DNA of 64,000 bases from Pseudoclavibacter terrae (GTDB lineage Bacteria > Actinomycetota > Actinomycetes > Actinomycetales > Microbacteriaceae), in NCBI RefSeq assembly GCF_008831075.1, contig NZ_WBJX01000005.1:186001-250000 (forward strand), written 5' to 3'. The translations under genes and the position numbers were made by a program. Within the stretch, counting starts at the first letter, position 1. Every line of letters begins with the position of its first letter. Positions 32,809-40,192 of the stretch are shown one piece after another. The notes beneath the pieces are model-generated. The model had not been told where the DNA came from. It saw only the letters and a list, made by a program, of their open reading frames with translations, and searched no databases.

Positions 32809-33687
32809 TCAACCGTGGACGGGCACCGCCAGATGCGTGCTGACATGCTCGCCGAACGCCGTGACGGTGTCGGCGACGGCCTCGTCGAAGCCCTTCGCCC
32901 ACAGCTCGGCGTTGAAGACCTCGACCTCGACGTCGCCCGTGTAGCCGGCGTCGTTCACCCACGTCGTGAGCCGCGCGAAGTCGATGACACCGGCTCCGGG
33001 GAGGTGCCGGCTCAGCAGCACGTCTGCGGGCAGGGGAGTGGCCCAGTCGCAGACCTGATAGGAGGCGATGCGTCTGTCACGGCCCGCCCGCGCGATCTGC
33101 TCCTCGGCATCCGGGTCCCACCACACGTGGAAGGAGTCGACGACGACCCCGACGGCTGGGCTGCCGACGCGGTCGGCGAGGTCGAGCGCCTGCTTGAGCG
33201 TCGACAGCACGGCCCGGTCGGATGCGTACATCGGGTGCAGCGGTTCGAGCACGAGCGTCACACCGGCGGCGTGCGCCTCCGGCGCGAGCTCGGCGATGGC
33301 CTCCTCGAGGCGGCCGCGGGCTCCCACGAGGTCGCGGCTGCCCTCAGGGATGCCGCCAGCGACGATGATGAGCGACGCCGATGATCCATCGGCGCCGGCG
33401 GCCGCGAGGGTCGCCGTCTCGTCGATGGCCCGGCGGTTGTCGTCGAGCGCGGCTCGTCGCTCGGGGCCCTCCGGCATCGTCGCGAACCCCCCGCGGCAGT
33501 GGCTCGAGAAGCGCAGCCCCGAGTCGGCGAGCATGCGCGCCGACTCGGCGAGGCCGGCCTTGGCGACCGGCTCACGCCAGAGCCCGATGCTCTGCACGCC
33601 CTGGCGGACGGTCGCGTCGATGGCTTCGCGGAGCGAGGCGTGCTTGATGGTGGCCTGGTTGATCGACAGGCGTGGATGCGGGTTCAT
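32809..33687 (-). CDS. Sugar phosphate isomerase/epimerase-type TIM-barrel protein
   Basis: A 292-residue xylose-isomerase-like TIM barrel (AP endonuclease family 2 fold). Metal-ligand positions are recognisable in 'LVLEPLHPMYASD' (Glu, His), 'VGVVVDSFHVWWDPD' (Asp, His) and 'VEVEVFNAELW' (Glu), the usual ring of divalent-metal ligands. Relatives isomerise or epimerise keto sugars, inosose or sugar acids, and some are dehydratases. It is the last gene of a three-gene minus-strand operon (oxidoreductase, DUF993 enzyme, this one) and starts inside the end of the DUF993 gene (ATGA). Together they suggest a sugar that is first oxidised, then rearranged and cleaved. Exact reaction unknown. Confidence 0.85.
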   Translation of the reverse strand: MNPHPRLSINQATIKHASLREAIDATVRQGVQSIGLWREPVAKAGLAESARMLADSGLRFSSHCRGGFATMPEGPERRAALDDNRRAIDETATLAAAGADGSSASLIIVAGGIPEGSRDLVGARGRLEEAIAELAPEAHAAGVTLVLEPLHPMYASDRAVLSTLKQALDLADRVGSPAVGVVVDSFHVWWDPDAEEQIARAGRDRRIASYQVCDWATPLPADVLLSRHLPGAGVIDFARLTTWVNDAGYTGDVEVEVFNAELWAKGFDEAVADTVTAFGEHVSTHLAVPVHG

Positions 33688-34889
33688 GCGTCGACTCCGT
33701 TCAGGCGCAGCATCGAGTGCCAGCGGTCGGCGGCGAGCTCGGGGCGTTCGAGCGCCCCGGACGCGTTCGCGAGTTCCACGATGCGGGAGAGGTGCGGGAG
33801 GCTGCGGGCCGCGTGCAGGCCGCCCACCATCTGGAACGCATCCTGATGCCCGTTGAGCCAGCTCAGGAATGCGACACCGGTCTTGTAGTAGAAGGTGGGG
33901 GCGGCGAACACCTGGCGCGAGAGCTCCTGGGTGGGCTCGAGGATGCGCCGGAACTCCGCGGGGTCACCCGCGTCGAGCGCCTGCACGGCGGCGGAGGCGT
34001 TCGGTGCGAGCACGCTGAAGGCCCCCAGCAGGGCGTCCGAGTGGATGCCGTCGGCGTCGTCCTCGATGAGCTCGACGTAGTTGAAGTCGTCGCCCGTGAA
34101 CATCGTGACGCCCTCGGGCAGCCGGGCGCGCACGGCCCGCTCGGCGTCCGCGTCCAGCAGGCTCATCTTGATGCCGCTGACCTTGTCGGCATGCTCCTCG
34201 ATGAGGGCGATGACGAGGTCGGACGCCTGCTGCCAGGCGTCGGCACCGAAATAGCCGCGCAGGGACGGGTCGAAGGCGGTGCCGAGCCAGTGCAGCACCG
34301 CCTTCGACGAGACTGCTCCGAGCACGCGGTTGTAGACGCGGAGGTAGTCGGCGGGGGATTGCGCCGCGCGGGCCAGATGGCGGCTCGCCATGATGACGGG
34401 CAGCGCGCCCTGCGCCTCCGCGAACTCCAGCTGATCGAGGTAGGCGTGCTCGATCTCGTCGAGCGTCAGCACCTCCTCGGTGCGGGAATCCGTGTTGACG
34501 CCGACGGCGATGCTGCCACCGGCTTCCTTCGCCGCGGCCGCGCTTCGGGCGATGAGCTCCCGCGTGGCGGCGGCGTCGAGACCCATGTTCCGCTGCGCCG
34601 TGTCCATGGCGTCCGCGACGCCGAGCCCCCACGACCACAGCTGCCTGCGGTAGTCGAGCGTCGCATCCCAGTCGATGTCGGCGGGTGCGCCCGGCACGTT
34701 CTCGCCCGTCGGTCGCGGGATGACGTGCGCCGCCGCGTACAGCTCGCGGGAGCGCAGCGGACCCGCAGGTCGCTGGAACGCCGGCGCCTCGAGAAGCCCC
34801 ACGCGTGACGCGTCGCCGTCGGCGGACACCAGTGCGAGGCGCGTGCCGGTCGCGTGGCGCGCCCCGTCCATCACCTGCGTCGCGGTCAC
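33684..34889 (-). CDS. Dihydrodipicolinate synthase-family protein (DUF993)
   Basis: A 401-residue protein that I place in the DUF993 group of the DapA/N-acetylneuraminate lyase superfamily, longer than the usual 290-300-residue lyases. The barrel is visible in 'IDWDATLDYRRQLWSWGLGVADAMDTA' and 'VSGIKMSLLDADAE', the latter holding the lysine expected to form the Schiff base. Such enzymes cleave or dehydrate 2-keto sugar acids, often releasing pyruvate; no function is established for this subgroup to my knowledge. GTG 34889 overlaps the stop of the dehydrogenase gene (GTGA), which I use to fix the start; ATG 34871 is the alternative. Middle gene of the LacI-controlled operon. Confidence 0.8.
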   Translation of the reverse strand: MTATQVMDGARHATGTRLALVSADGDASRVGLLEAPAFQRPAGPLRSRELYAAAHVIPRPTGENVPGAPADIDWDATLDYRRQLWSWGLGVADAMDTAQRNMGLDAAATRELIARSAAAAKEAGGSIAVGVNTDSRTEEVLTLDEIEHAYLDQLEFAEAQGALPVIMASRHLARAAQSPADYLRVYNRVLGAVSSKAVLHWLGTAFDPSLRGYFGADAWQQASDLVIALIEEHADKVSGIKMSLLDADAERAVRARLPEGVTMFTGDDFNYVELIEDDADGIHSDALLGAFSVLAPNASAAVQALDAGDPAEFRRILEPTQELSRQVFAAPTFYYKTGVAFLSWLNGHQDAFQMVGGLHAARSLPHLSRIVELANASGALERPELAADRWHSMLRLNGVDA

Positions 34890-36043
34890 TTGGCACCACC
34901 CTGTTCTGCCAGCGACACCCGGCGGCCCGCGGCGTTCGACTCGAGAGCGGCCTCGGCGAGCAGCATGCCCTTGGCGCCCGAGCGGAAGTCGTAGTCGTGC
35001 GTGCCGTCGTCGAGCACGTAGCGGAGGAACTCGATCCACTGCAGCTTGAAGCCGTTGTCGACGGCGTCGTTCTGCGGCACCTCGATCCAGTCGGCTGCGT
35101 AGTCGTGCTCATCACGCAGGTCGGGGTTCCACGTGGGCTTGGGTGTCACGTTCCGGGGCTGCACCTTCGCGCCGAAGAGGCCGACGACGGCGCTGCCGTG
35201 CGTGCCGTCGACGTGGATCTCGACGAGCTCGTCACGGTTGACGCGCACCGTCCAGCTCGAGTTGAACTGCACGATCGGGCCGTCGACGAGGTCGAAGATC
35301 GCGTAGGCGGCGTCGTCGGCGGTGGCCGTGTAGCGCTTTCCCGCTTCGTCGACGCGCTCTGGGATGTGGGTGCGCGTCTCCGCGTAGACGGAGGAGATCT
35401 CGCCGAAGAGGTTCTCGATGACGTAGTTCCAGTGCGGGAACATGTCGACGACGATCCCGCCGCCGTCTTCTGCGCGGTAGTTCCAGCTCGGGCGCTGCGA
35501 CGGCTGCCAGTCGCCCTCGAAGACCCAGTAGCCGAATTCGCCGCGCACCGAGAGGATCTCGCCGAAGAAGCCGCTCTCGATGAGGCGGCGCAGCTTCAGG
35601 AGGCCCGGCAGGTAGAGCTTGTCGTGCACCACGCCGTTCTTGACGGCTGCGGCTTCGGCCTCCTCGGCGAGCGCCAGCGCATCCGCGTAGCTCTCAGCGG
35701 TCGGCTTCTCGGTGTAGATGGCCTTGCCGGCCGCGATGGCCTTGCGGATCACGGGCACCCGCAGGCGGGTGATGAGGGCGTCGAAGTAGACGGGGAAGTC
35801 GTCGTCGGCGAGCGCCACGTCGAGGTCGGTCGTGTACTTGTCGATGCCGTGCTTCGCTGCCAGCTCGCGAAGTCGTTCCTCGTTGCGGGCAACCAGGTAG
35901 AGCTCGATCGGGCGGCGTGTCCCGTCCGAGAGCGGGATGCCGCCTTCGTCGCGAAGCGCCAGCAGCGAGCGGACGAGGTGCTGGCGGTAGCCCATGCGCC
36001 CCGTCGCGCCATTGACGATGATCCCGAGCTTGTCCGTGGTCAT
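34886..36043 (-). CDS. Gfo/Idh/MocA family oxidoreductase
   Basis: A 385-residue NAD(P)-dependent sugar dehydrogenase. The N-terminal Rossmann domain begins 'LGIIVNGATGRMGYRQHLV', an unusual variant of the GxGxxG motif, and the family's EKP motif is intact ('YTEKPTAESY'). The C-terminal half carries 'GGGIVVDMFPHWNYV', the usual DxxxH pair near the catalytic site. These enzymes oxidise sugars, inositols or sugar acids at a ring carbon. AGAGG lies 6 bases before ATG 36043, whereas it abuts ATG 36049 directly, so the inner start is chosen. First gene of the three-gene operon read from a promoter overlapped by a LacI-type operator. Confidence 0.88.
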   Translation of the reverse strand: MTTDKLGIIVNGATGRMGYRQHLVRSLLALRDEGGIPLSDGTRRPIELYLVARNEERLRELAAKHGIDKYTTDLDVALADDDFPVYFDALITRLRVPVIRKAIAAGKAIYTEKPTAESYADALALAEEAEAAAVKNGVVHDKLYLPGLLKLRRLIESGFFGEILSVRGEFGYWVFEGDWQPSQRPSWNYRAEDGGGIVVDMFPHWNYVIENLFGEISSVYAETRTHIPERVDEAGKRYTATADDAAYAIFDLVDGPIVQFNSSWTVRVNRDELVEIHVDGTHGSAVVGLFGAKVQPRNVTPKPTWNPDLRDEHDYAADWIEVPQNDAVDNGFKLQWIEFLRYVLDDGTHDYDFRSGAKGMLLAEAALESNAAGRRVSLAEQGGAK

Positions 36044-36084
36044 ATTCATCCTCTCGTCTGAGCCTCGGCGTTGAGGCTCTGATC

Positions 36085-36113
36085 AGCGTATTGGAAAGCG
36101 CTTACCAGAACAA
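36085..36113 (-). promoter_or_regulatory. Promoter of Gfo/Idh-DUF993-isomerase operon with LacI-type operator
   Basis: Minus strand: TTGTTC (36113-36108), 17 bases, TACGCT (36090-36085). The spacer holds the near-perfect palindrome TGGAAAGCGCTTACCA (36092-36107, plus-strand sense), the classical LacI/GalR operator form with a central CG. It is 45 bases from the stop of the lacI-type gene. Confidence 0.75.
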
Positions 36114-36151
36114 GCGGAACGAACAAGATCGCACGGCGGAGCACGCCGCCG

Positions 36152-37189
36152 TCAGCTGCGCCGCGGGGTGCTCTCCCGGATGACGACGGCCGTGTTGACG
36201 GGGAGCACGACCGGCCCGTCCTCACCGCGTTCGGCGAGAGCGAGCCGGACCGCGCGGTAGCCCATGTCGCTCAACGGCGCGACGACGGTGGTCAGCGGGG
36301 GCGTGACGTCGCGGACGAGCGCGATGTCGTCGAAGCCCGCGACCGACACATCCCGACCCGGTTCCCTGCCGAGGTCCCGGAGCGCGGTGAGGACGCCGGT
36401 GGCCATGAGGTCGCTCGTCGCGAAGATCGTGTCCGTGTTCGGGAACCGGGAGAGGAGGGTGCGAAGGGCCTCGTAGCCACCGTCGCGAGTGAACGCCGCC
36501 GAGATGATGGCGTCGTCGTCGACTCGGAGGTCTGATTCGGCGAGGCCCTCGCGGAACCCGTCGACGCGGTCGCGGTTCGTGAGCAGCTCGAGCGGGCCCG
36601 TGACGATGCCGAACTCGCGGCCACCCTGCCCGACGAGCTGGCGGGCGAGTTCCTGCGCGCCAGCCCGGTTGCGAAGCTCGACGACGTCGAACGGCGACGG
36701 GGCCTGGGCGACGAGCACGACCCTCCCGCCGGAAGCCGCATAGGCGAGCAGCTGCTCTTCGAGCGCCCCCTGCTGCGGGTCGTCGACGCGGCGCGAACCG
36801 GTCAAGATGATGGCGCGGGGGCGCTGTCCGCGGAGGGTGCGTACGATCTCGAGCTCGTTCGTGACGCTGCGCTCGGCCGCGGCGATCGTCACGATGAGGT
36901 TCGCCTCTTCGGCCCCGCGCATGACGCCTGCGGCGATGGCGCTGAAGTAGGGGTCGGCGATGTCGCTCACGACGACGGCGATGGTCGAGGATGCGCCCCT
37001 CGCGACGGCCTGCGCTGAGAGGTTCGGCGAGTAGCCGAGCCGGTCCGCGGTCTCCTGGACGCGCTTCCTGATCTCCTCGTTCACGCGCCTGCCCGCGCTG
37101 CCGTTGATGGCGCGCGAGGCGGTGGCGATCGACACGCCGGCGGCCTGCGCGACCTCACCGAGCGTGACGTGGTTTCCGTGCCGACTCAC
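36152..37189 (-). CDS. LacI family transcriptional regulator
   Basis: A 345-residue LacI/GalR-type repressor. The helix-turn-helix and hinge are textbook: 'VTLGEVAQAAGVSIATASRAINGS' then 'LGYSPNLSAQAVARG'. The effector domain is of the periplasmic-binding-protein type ('IAVVVSDIADPYFSAIAAGV', 'VSVAGFDDIALVRDVTPPLTT'). It probably binds the GGAAAGC-type palindromes at 29715-29794, 36092-36107 and 37246-37259, thereby controlling the importer, the catabolic operon, glycerate kinase and possibly itself. GTG start at 37189 with GGAGGAG 7 bases upstream. The effector would be the imported sugar or an early intermediate. Confidence 0.92.
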   Translation of the reverse strand: MSRHGNHVTLGEVAQAAGVSIATASRAINGSAGRRVNEEIRKRVQETADRLGYSPNLSAQAVARGASSTIAVVVSDIADPYFSAIAAGVMRGAEEANLIVTIAAAERSVTNELEIVRTLRGQRPRAIILTGSRRVDDPQQGALEEQLLAYAASGGRVVLVAQAPSPFDVVELRNRAGAQELARQLVGQGGREFGIVTGPLELLTNRDRVDGFREGLAESDLRVDDDAIISAAFTRDGGYEALRTLLSRFPNTDTIFATSDLMATGVLTALRDLGREPGRDVSVAGFDDIALVRDVTPPLTTVVAPLSDMGYRAVRLALAERGEDGPVVLPVNTAVVIRESTPRRS

Positions 37190-37245
37190 GAGTCTCCTCC
37201 CCGGCGTGCAGCGTTGCGCGCCGCTCTGACGAGAAGGAGCCTAGC

Positions 37246-37283
37246 GGGAAACGCTTTCCTCGGGCTGTGCTCGTCGGTAGATT
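37246..37283 (+). promoter_or_regulatory. LacI-type operator overlapping leaderless glycerate kinase promoter
   Basis: GGGAAACGCTTTCC (37246-37259) is a weaker relative of the GGAAAGCGCTTACC operator. The -10 TAGATT (37278-37283) stands 6 bases before ATG 37290; a -35 at the usual distance (TTTCCT, 37255-37260) lies in the operator. Confidence 0.55.
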
Positions 37284-37289
37284 GGCGGC

Positions 37290-38453
37290 ATGCAGCGTCG
37301 AATCGTCATCGCACCGGACTCGTTCAAGGGCACCGCCTCGGCGGCGGAGGTCGCCGCGGCGATCAGGCGGGGATGGCAGCGCGCGAGGTCGGACGATGAG
37401 TGCGTCGAGGTGCCGATGGCCGATGGGGGCGAGGGCACGACGGCTGCGATCGCGGGTTCGGTGCCAGGGGCGCGCGTTGTCGTCGTCACGGTCGAGGGGC
37501 CGCTCGGCGATCCGGTGGATGCTGAGCTCGTCGAGCTGCCCGACGGCACGTGGGTGGTCGAGCTTGCCGAGACGAGCGGTATCGCCCTCCTTGAGCGGGT
37601 CGACCGGGACTCGTGCTTCCGCGCGTCGACCGTCGGGCTCGGTCAGGCCATCAGGTACGCGACCGAGCACGGCGCGAGGCGCGTGCTGGTCGGGCTGGGC
37701 AGCAGCGCGTCGACGGACGGCGGGGCTGGCCTCCTCGCGGGGCTCGGCGTTCGGCTGCTCGATGGTGCCGGGGCGGTCATCCCTCCGGGTAACGGCGGGC
37801 TGCACGCGCTCGAGACGCTGGACGTGTCCGGCCTCGCGCCGCTCCCCGTCGACGGCGTCGTCGCGCTGACGGACGTCGTGAATCCGCTGTTCGGCGAGCT
37901 CGGGGCCGCGTCCGTCTTCGGACCGCAGAAGGGCGCATCCGCCGATGACGTGCCGACGCTCGAGGCGGGGCTCGCACGATTTGCCGAGGTGCTCGGCGGG
38001 GCGCCGGAGACGAGCGGGGATGTGGCCGCGCTCACGGCTCGGCCGGGTGCTGGAGCGGCGGGCGGGACGGGGTTCGGGGTGCTCGCGATCGGCGGCGAGA
38101 TCTCGGCGGGGGCCGTCGCCGTCGCTGACGCGATCGGTCTGCCTTCACTGGTGCGCGGCGCGGACCTCGTCATCACGGGGGAGGGCAGCTTCGATGCGCA
38201 GTCCGAGGCGGGCAAGGTGCCGTCGCTCGTGCGCGCGCTCGCGGAAGAGGAAGGCGCGCGCTTCGGGGTGATCGCGGGGCGGGTGGGGCTCGACGCGGAG
38301 CAGCGCGAGGCCCTGGCGCTCGCCGGGGTCAGCATCCTGTCGCTGTCGGAGCTGGCCGGCTCGGGGCAACGTGCCATGGAGGAGACCCTGCACTGGGTCG
38401 AGGTCGCAGGGGAGCGGATGGCGCAGGCCCTCGAGTTCCAGGTGGCGGGCTAG
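37290..38453 (+). CDS. glxK: Glycerate kinase
   Basis: A 387-residue glycerate kinase of the GlxK/GarK family, which phosphorylates D-glycerate with ATP to 2- or 3-phosphoglycerate, feeding lower glycolysis. Recognisable family elements are 'VIAPDSFKGTASAAEVAAAI' at the N-terminus, 'ADGGEGTTAAI', 'GLGSSASTDGGAG', 'FGPQKGAS' and 'ITGEGSFDAQSEAGKVP', all in the expected order over the normal length. It diverges from the lacI-type gene and starts just after an operator-like palindrome; the start codon follows TAGATT by 6 bases, so the mRNA is probably leaderless. In this context it would finish a pathway that yields glycerate or glyceraldehyde from the sugar handled by the neighbouring operon. 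Confidence 0.92.
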   Translation: MQRRIVIAPDSFKGTASAAEVAAAIRRGWQRARSDDECVEVPMADGGEGTTAAIAGSVPGARVVVVTVEGPLGDPVDAELVELPDGTWVVELAETSGIALLERVDRDSCFRASTVGLGQAIRYATEHGARRVLVGLGSSASTDGGAGLLAGLGVRLLDGAGAVIPPGNGGLHALETLDVSGLAPLPVDGVVALTDVVNPLFGELGAASVFGPQKGASADDVPTLEAGLARFAEVLGGAPETSGDVAALTARPGAGAAGGTGFGVLAIGGEISAGAVAVADAIGLPSLVRGADLVITGEGSFDAQSEAGKVPSLVRALAEEEGARFGVIAGRVGLDAEQREALALAGVSILSLSELAGSGQRAMEETLHWVEVAGERMAQALEFQVAG

Positions 38454-38459
38454 CGCGAC

Positions 38460-38975
38460 TCAGATGCCGAGGCCTCGAGCGCTGAGCGCGCGCTCGACCT
38501 CCGCGAAGATCCGCTGGTCGCGTGCCACGAGGCGCACCTCTTCGACGGCGGTCCCCGATTCCGCGATGGTGTCGACCGCCGCGGCGATCGCGTCGTCGAG
38601 CGGCCACGCGTAGATGCCCGCGCTGATGAGGGGGAACGCGATGGTCGTCGCGCCCAGCTCGTCGGCGATCTCGAGCGAGCGTCGATAGCACGAGGTGAGC
38701 AGCGATCGGTCGCGCTGGCCCGAGCCGTAGTCCGGCCCAACCGTGTGGATGACCCACCGAGTCGGGAGGTCACCTGCCGTCGTGTATCCGGCGTCCCCCG
38801 TGGCGAGGCCGTCGGGGAAGCGGGCGACGCAGTCGCGCAGCACGGCGGCCCCGCCCGCGCGGTGGATGGCTCCGTCGACGCCGCCACCTCCGCGCATGCC
38901 GTTGTTGGCGGCGTTCACCACGGCGTCGACCTCCTGCTGGGTGATGTCGCCGAGAACCGGCACGATGCGCGTCAT
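38460..38975 (-). CDS. Macrodomain ADP-ribose hydrolase (YmdB/O-acetyl-ADP-ribose deacetylase type)
   Basis: A 171-residue macrodomain. The ADP-ribose-binding signatures are complete: 'VVNAANNGMRGGGGVDGAIHRAGG' near residues 19-42 and 'IAFPLISAGIYAWPLDDA' later. This is the MacroD/YmdB class, which deacetylates O-acetyl-ADP-ribose and removes mono-ADP-ribose from acidic residues. Length is right for a stand-alone enzyme. The upstream open frame adds 41 proline- and arginine-rich residues that do not look coding, so ATG 38975 with GGGAG upstream is used. It converges with the glycerate kinase gene, with only 6 bases between the stops, and has no ADP-ribosyltransferase beside it. Confidence 0.92.
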   Translation of the reverse strand: MTRIVPVLGDITQQEVDAVVNAANNGMRGGGGVDGAIHRAGGAAVLRDCVARFPDGLATGDAGYTTAGDLPTRWVIHTVGPDYGSGQRDRSLLTSCYRRSLEIADELGATTIAFPLISAGIYAWPLDDAIAAAVDTIAESGTAVEEVRLVARDQRIFAEVERALSARGLGI

Positions 38976-39028
38976 GCGAGCAGTCTCCCGCAGCGGCGTC
39001 AACGGAACCGGTGAATGCGGCGCTGAGA

Positions 39029-40057
39029 TCACCGACGGGCGCGTCCCACGCCCGCCGCGAAGTCCTCCAGGGCGTCGAGGATCCCCGAGTGCTGCCACAC
39101 CTTCCCTCTGCGCCTGCCGGTTAGCTCCGTGAGGACGCCGCGTTCCGTCAGCAGAGACAGCGCGCGATTCGCGGTCACGGCATCGACGGCGAGAGCACGC
39201 TGCACGAAGGCCGAATCGACGATCGGCTGCCCTACCAGCAGCGGCAGCAGCCGCAACCCGGTCGCCTGGGGGCGCACGCCCGCGAGGAGCTCGCGCGATT
39301 CGTCGAGCGCCGAGCGCAGCGCATCCACGAGGTCCCCACCTGCTGCTGCCGCGAACCTCGCGGCCCCCGCGAAGGTGCGCACGATCGGCTCGGCGTCCCC
39401 GGCCCTGAACGCACCAAGGGCATCGAGATAGCGATCGAGATCGGTCAGCAACCCAGCGGAAAGCGGCACGGTGGTGTGCGAGGCGATGCCGCCGGCGCGC
39501 AGCATGATCTGTACGAGGGCGCGACCCGTTCGTCCGTTCCCATCAATGAACGGATGGATCGTCTCGAACTGCGCGTGCGCGACAGCGATCTGCAGCAGAG
39601 CCGGCAGGTCCGCGCGATCCGCGAACGCAAGCAGATCGGCGAGCGCCGAGGTGATGAGGTCGGGTTGGGGGGGGGCGACGAAGTCGGCATCGCGTGGACC
39701 CGCATTCCCCTTCCCGATCCAGACGAGTTCACTGCGGAGCTGACCGGCATGCTCCTCCATGCCTGGCTGGCGCGCCAGCAGCTCACGGTGCATGGACAGG
39801 ATCGCCGAGACGGACAGACGCTCCGTCAGCGCGACTGCGGCTTCCATCGCACGAACGTTGCCGATGACCGTTCGCGAGTTCGAGGAGGAACCGGCACCGA
39901 TCTCAGCCAGTGCGAGCTGCTTGGCGCTCACGGTGAGGTTCTCGATCTGCGAGCTGGACGCGCTCTCTGTCCGAAGCAGGATGGCCGACATCGGCCCGAG
40001 CGCTGCGCTTCCCGTGCCCAGCACCCCGATGTCATCATGGTCCGAACTTAATAACAT
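39029..40057 (-). CDS. Second Fic family protein, short N-terminus
   Basis: A 342-residue Fic protein with catalytic motif HPFIDGNGRTGR at 168-179 and inhibitory motif S35-x3-E39-N40 close to the N-terminus, followed by a C-terminal winged-helix-like region. Compared with the Fic protein at 577-1848, about 45 residues of the N-terminal Fic/DOC domain are missing: an in-frame stop lies 15 bases before the ATG, so no longer product is possible. It may be a naturally shortened form or a decayed 5' end; the catalytic half is intact. The start codon overlaps a palindrome, suggesting tight autoregulation; ATG at codon 23 is another possible start. A TTAATAA run makes the 5' end locally AT-rich. Target unknown. 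Confidence 0.82.
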   Translation of the reverse strand: MLLSSDHDDIGVLGTGSAALGPMSAILLRTESASSSQIENLTVSAKQLALAEIGAGSSSNSRTVIGNVRAMEAAVALTERLSVSAILSMHRELLARQPGMEEHAGQLRSELVWIGKGNAGPRDADFVAPPQPDLITSALADLLAFADRADLPALLQIAVAHAQFETIHPFIDGNGRTGRALVQIMLRAGGIASHTTVPLSAGLLTDLDRYLDALGAFRAGDAEPIVRTFAGAARFAAAAGGDLVDALRSALDESRELLAGVRPQATGLRLLPLLVGQPIVDSAFVQRALAVDAVTANRALSLLTERGVLTELTGRRRGKVWQHSGILDALEDFAAGVGRARR

Positions 40058-40073
40058 TTCCCGCGGGAAGTGT
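40054..40073. promoter_or_regulatory. Palindrome overlapping start codon of second fic gene
   Basis: ACATTTCCCG and CGGGAAGTGT form an inverted repeat with a single mismatch, no spacer, covering the ATG of the minus-strand fic gene. It is different in sequence from the operator of the first fic gene. Confidence 0.6.
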
Positions 40074-40192
40074 CACTAAGCCAGTGCCGGGAGGAAACGC
40101 TCGCACCAGGACACCCGCGCCCGCTACTGTGACCAGCAGAGCTGAGCGCGCTCTCCCCGATGCGCTCCGCCCCGCAGCGAACGGAGCCTCCC

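Noticed and set aside
35740-36012. Short open frames opposite the Gfo/Idh gene that look like small basic proteins.
   Set aside because: Compositionally biased shadows of a gene with clear family motifs.
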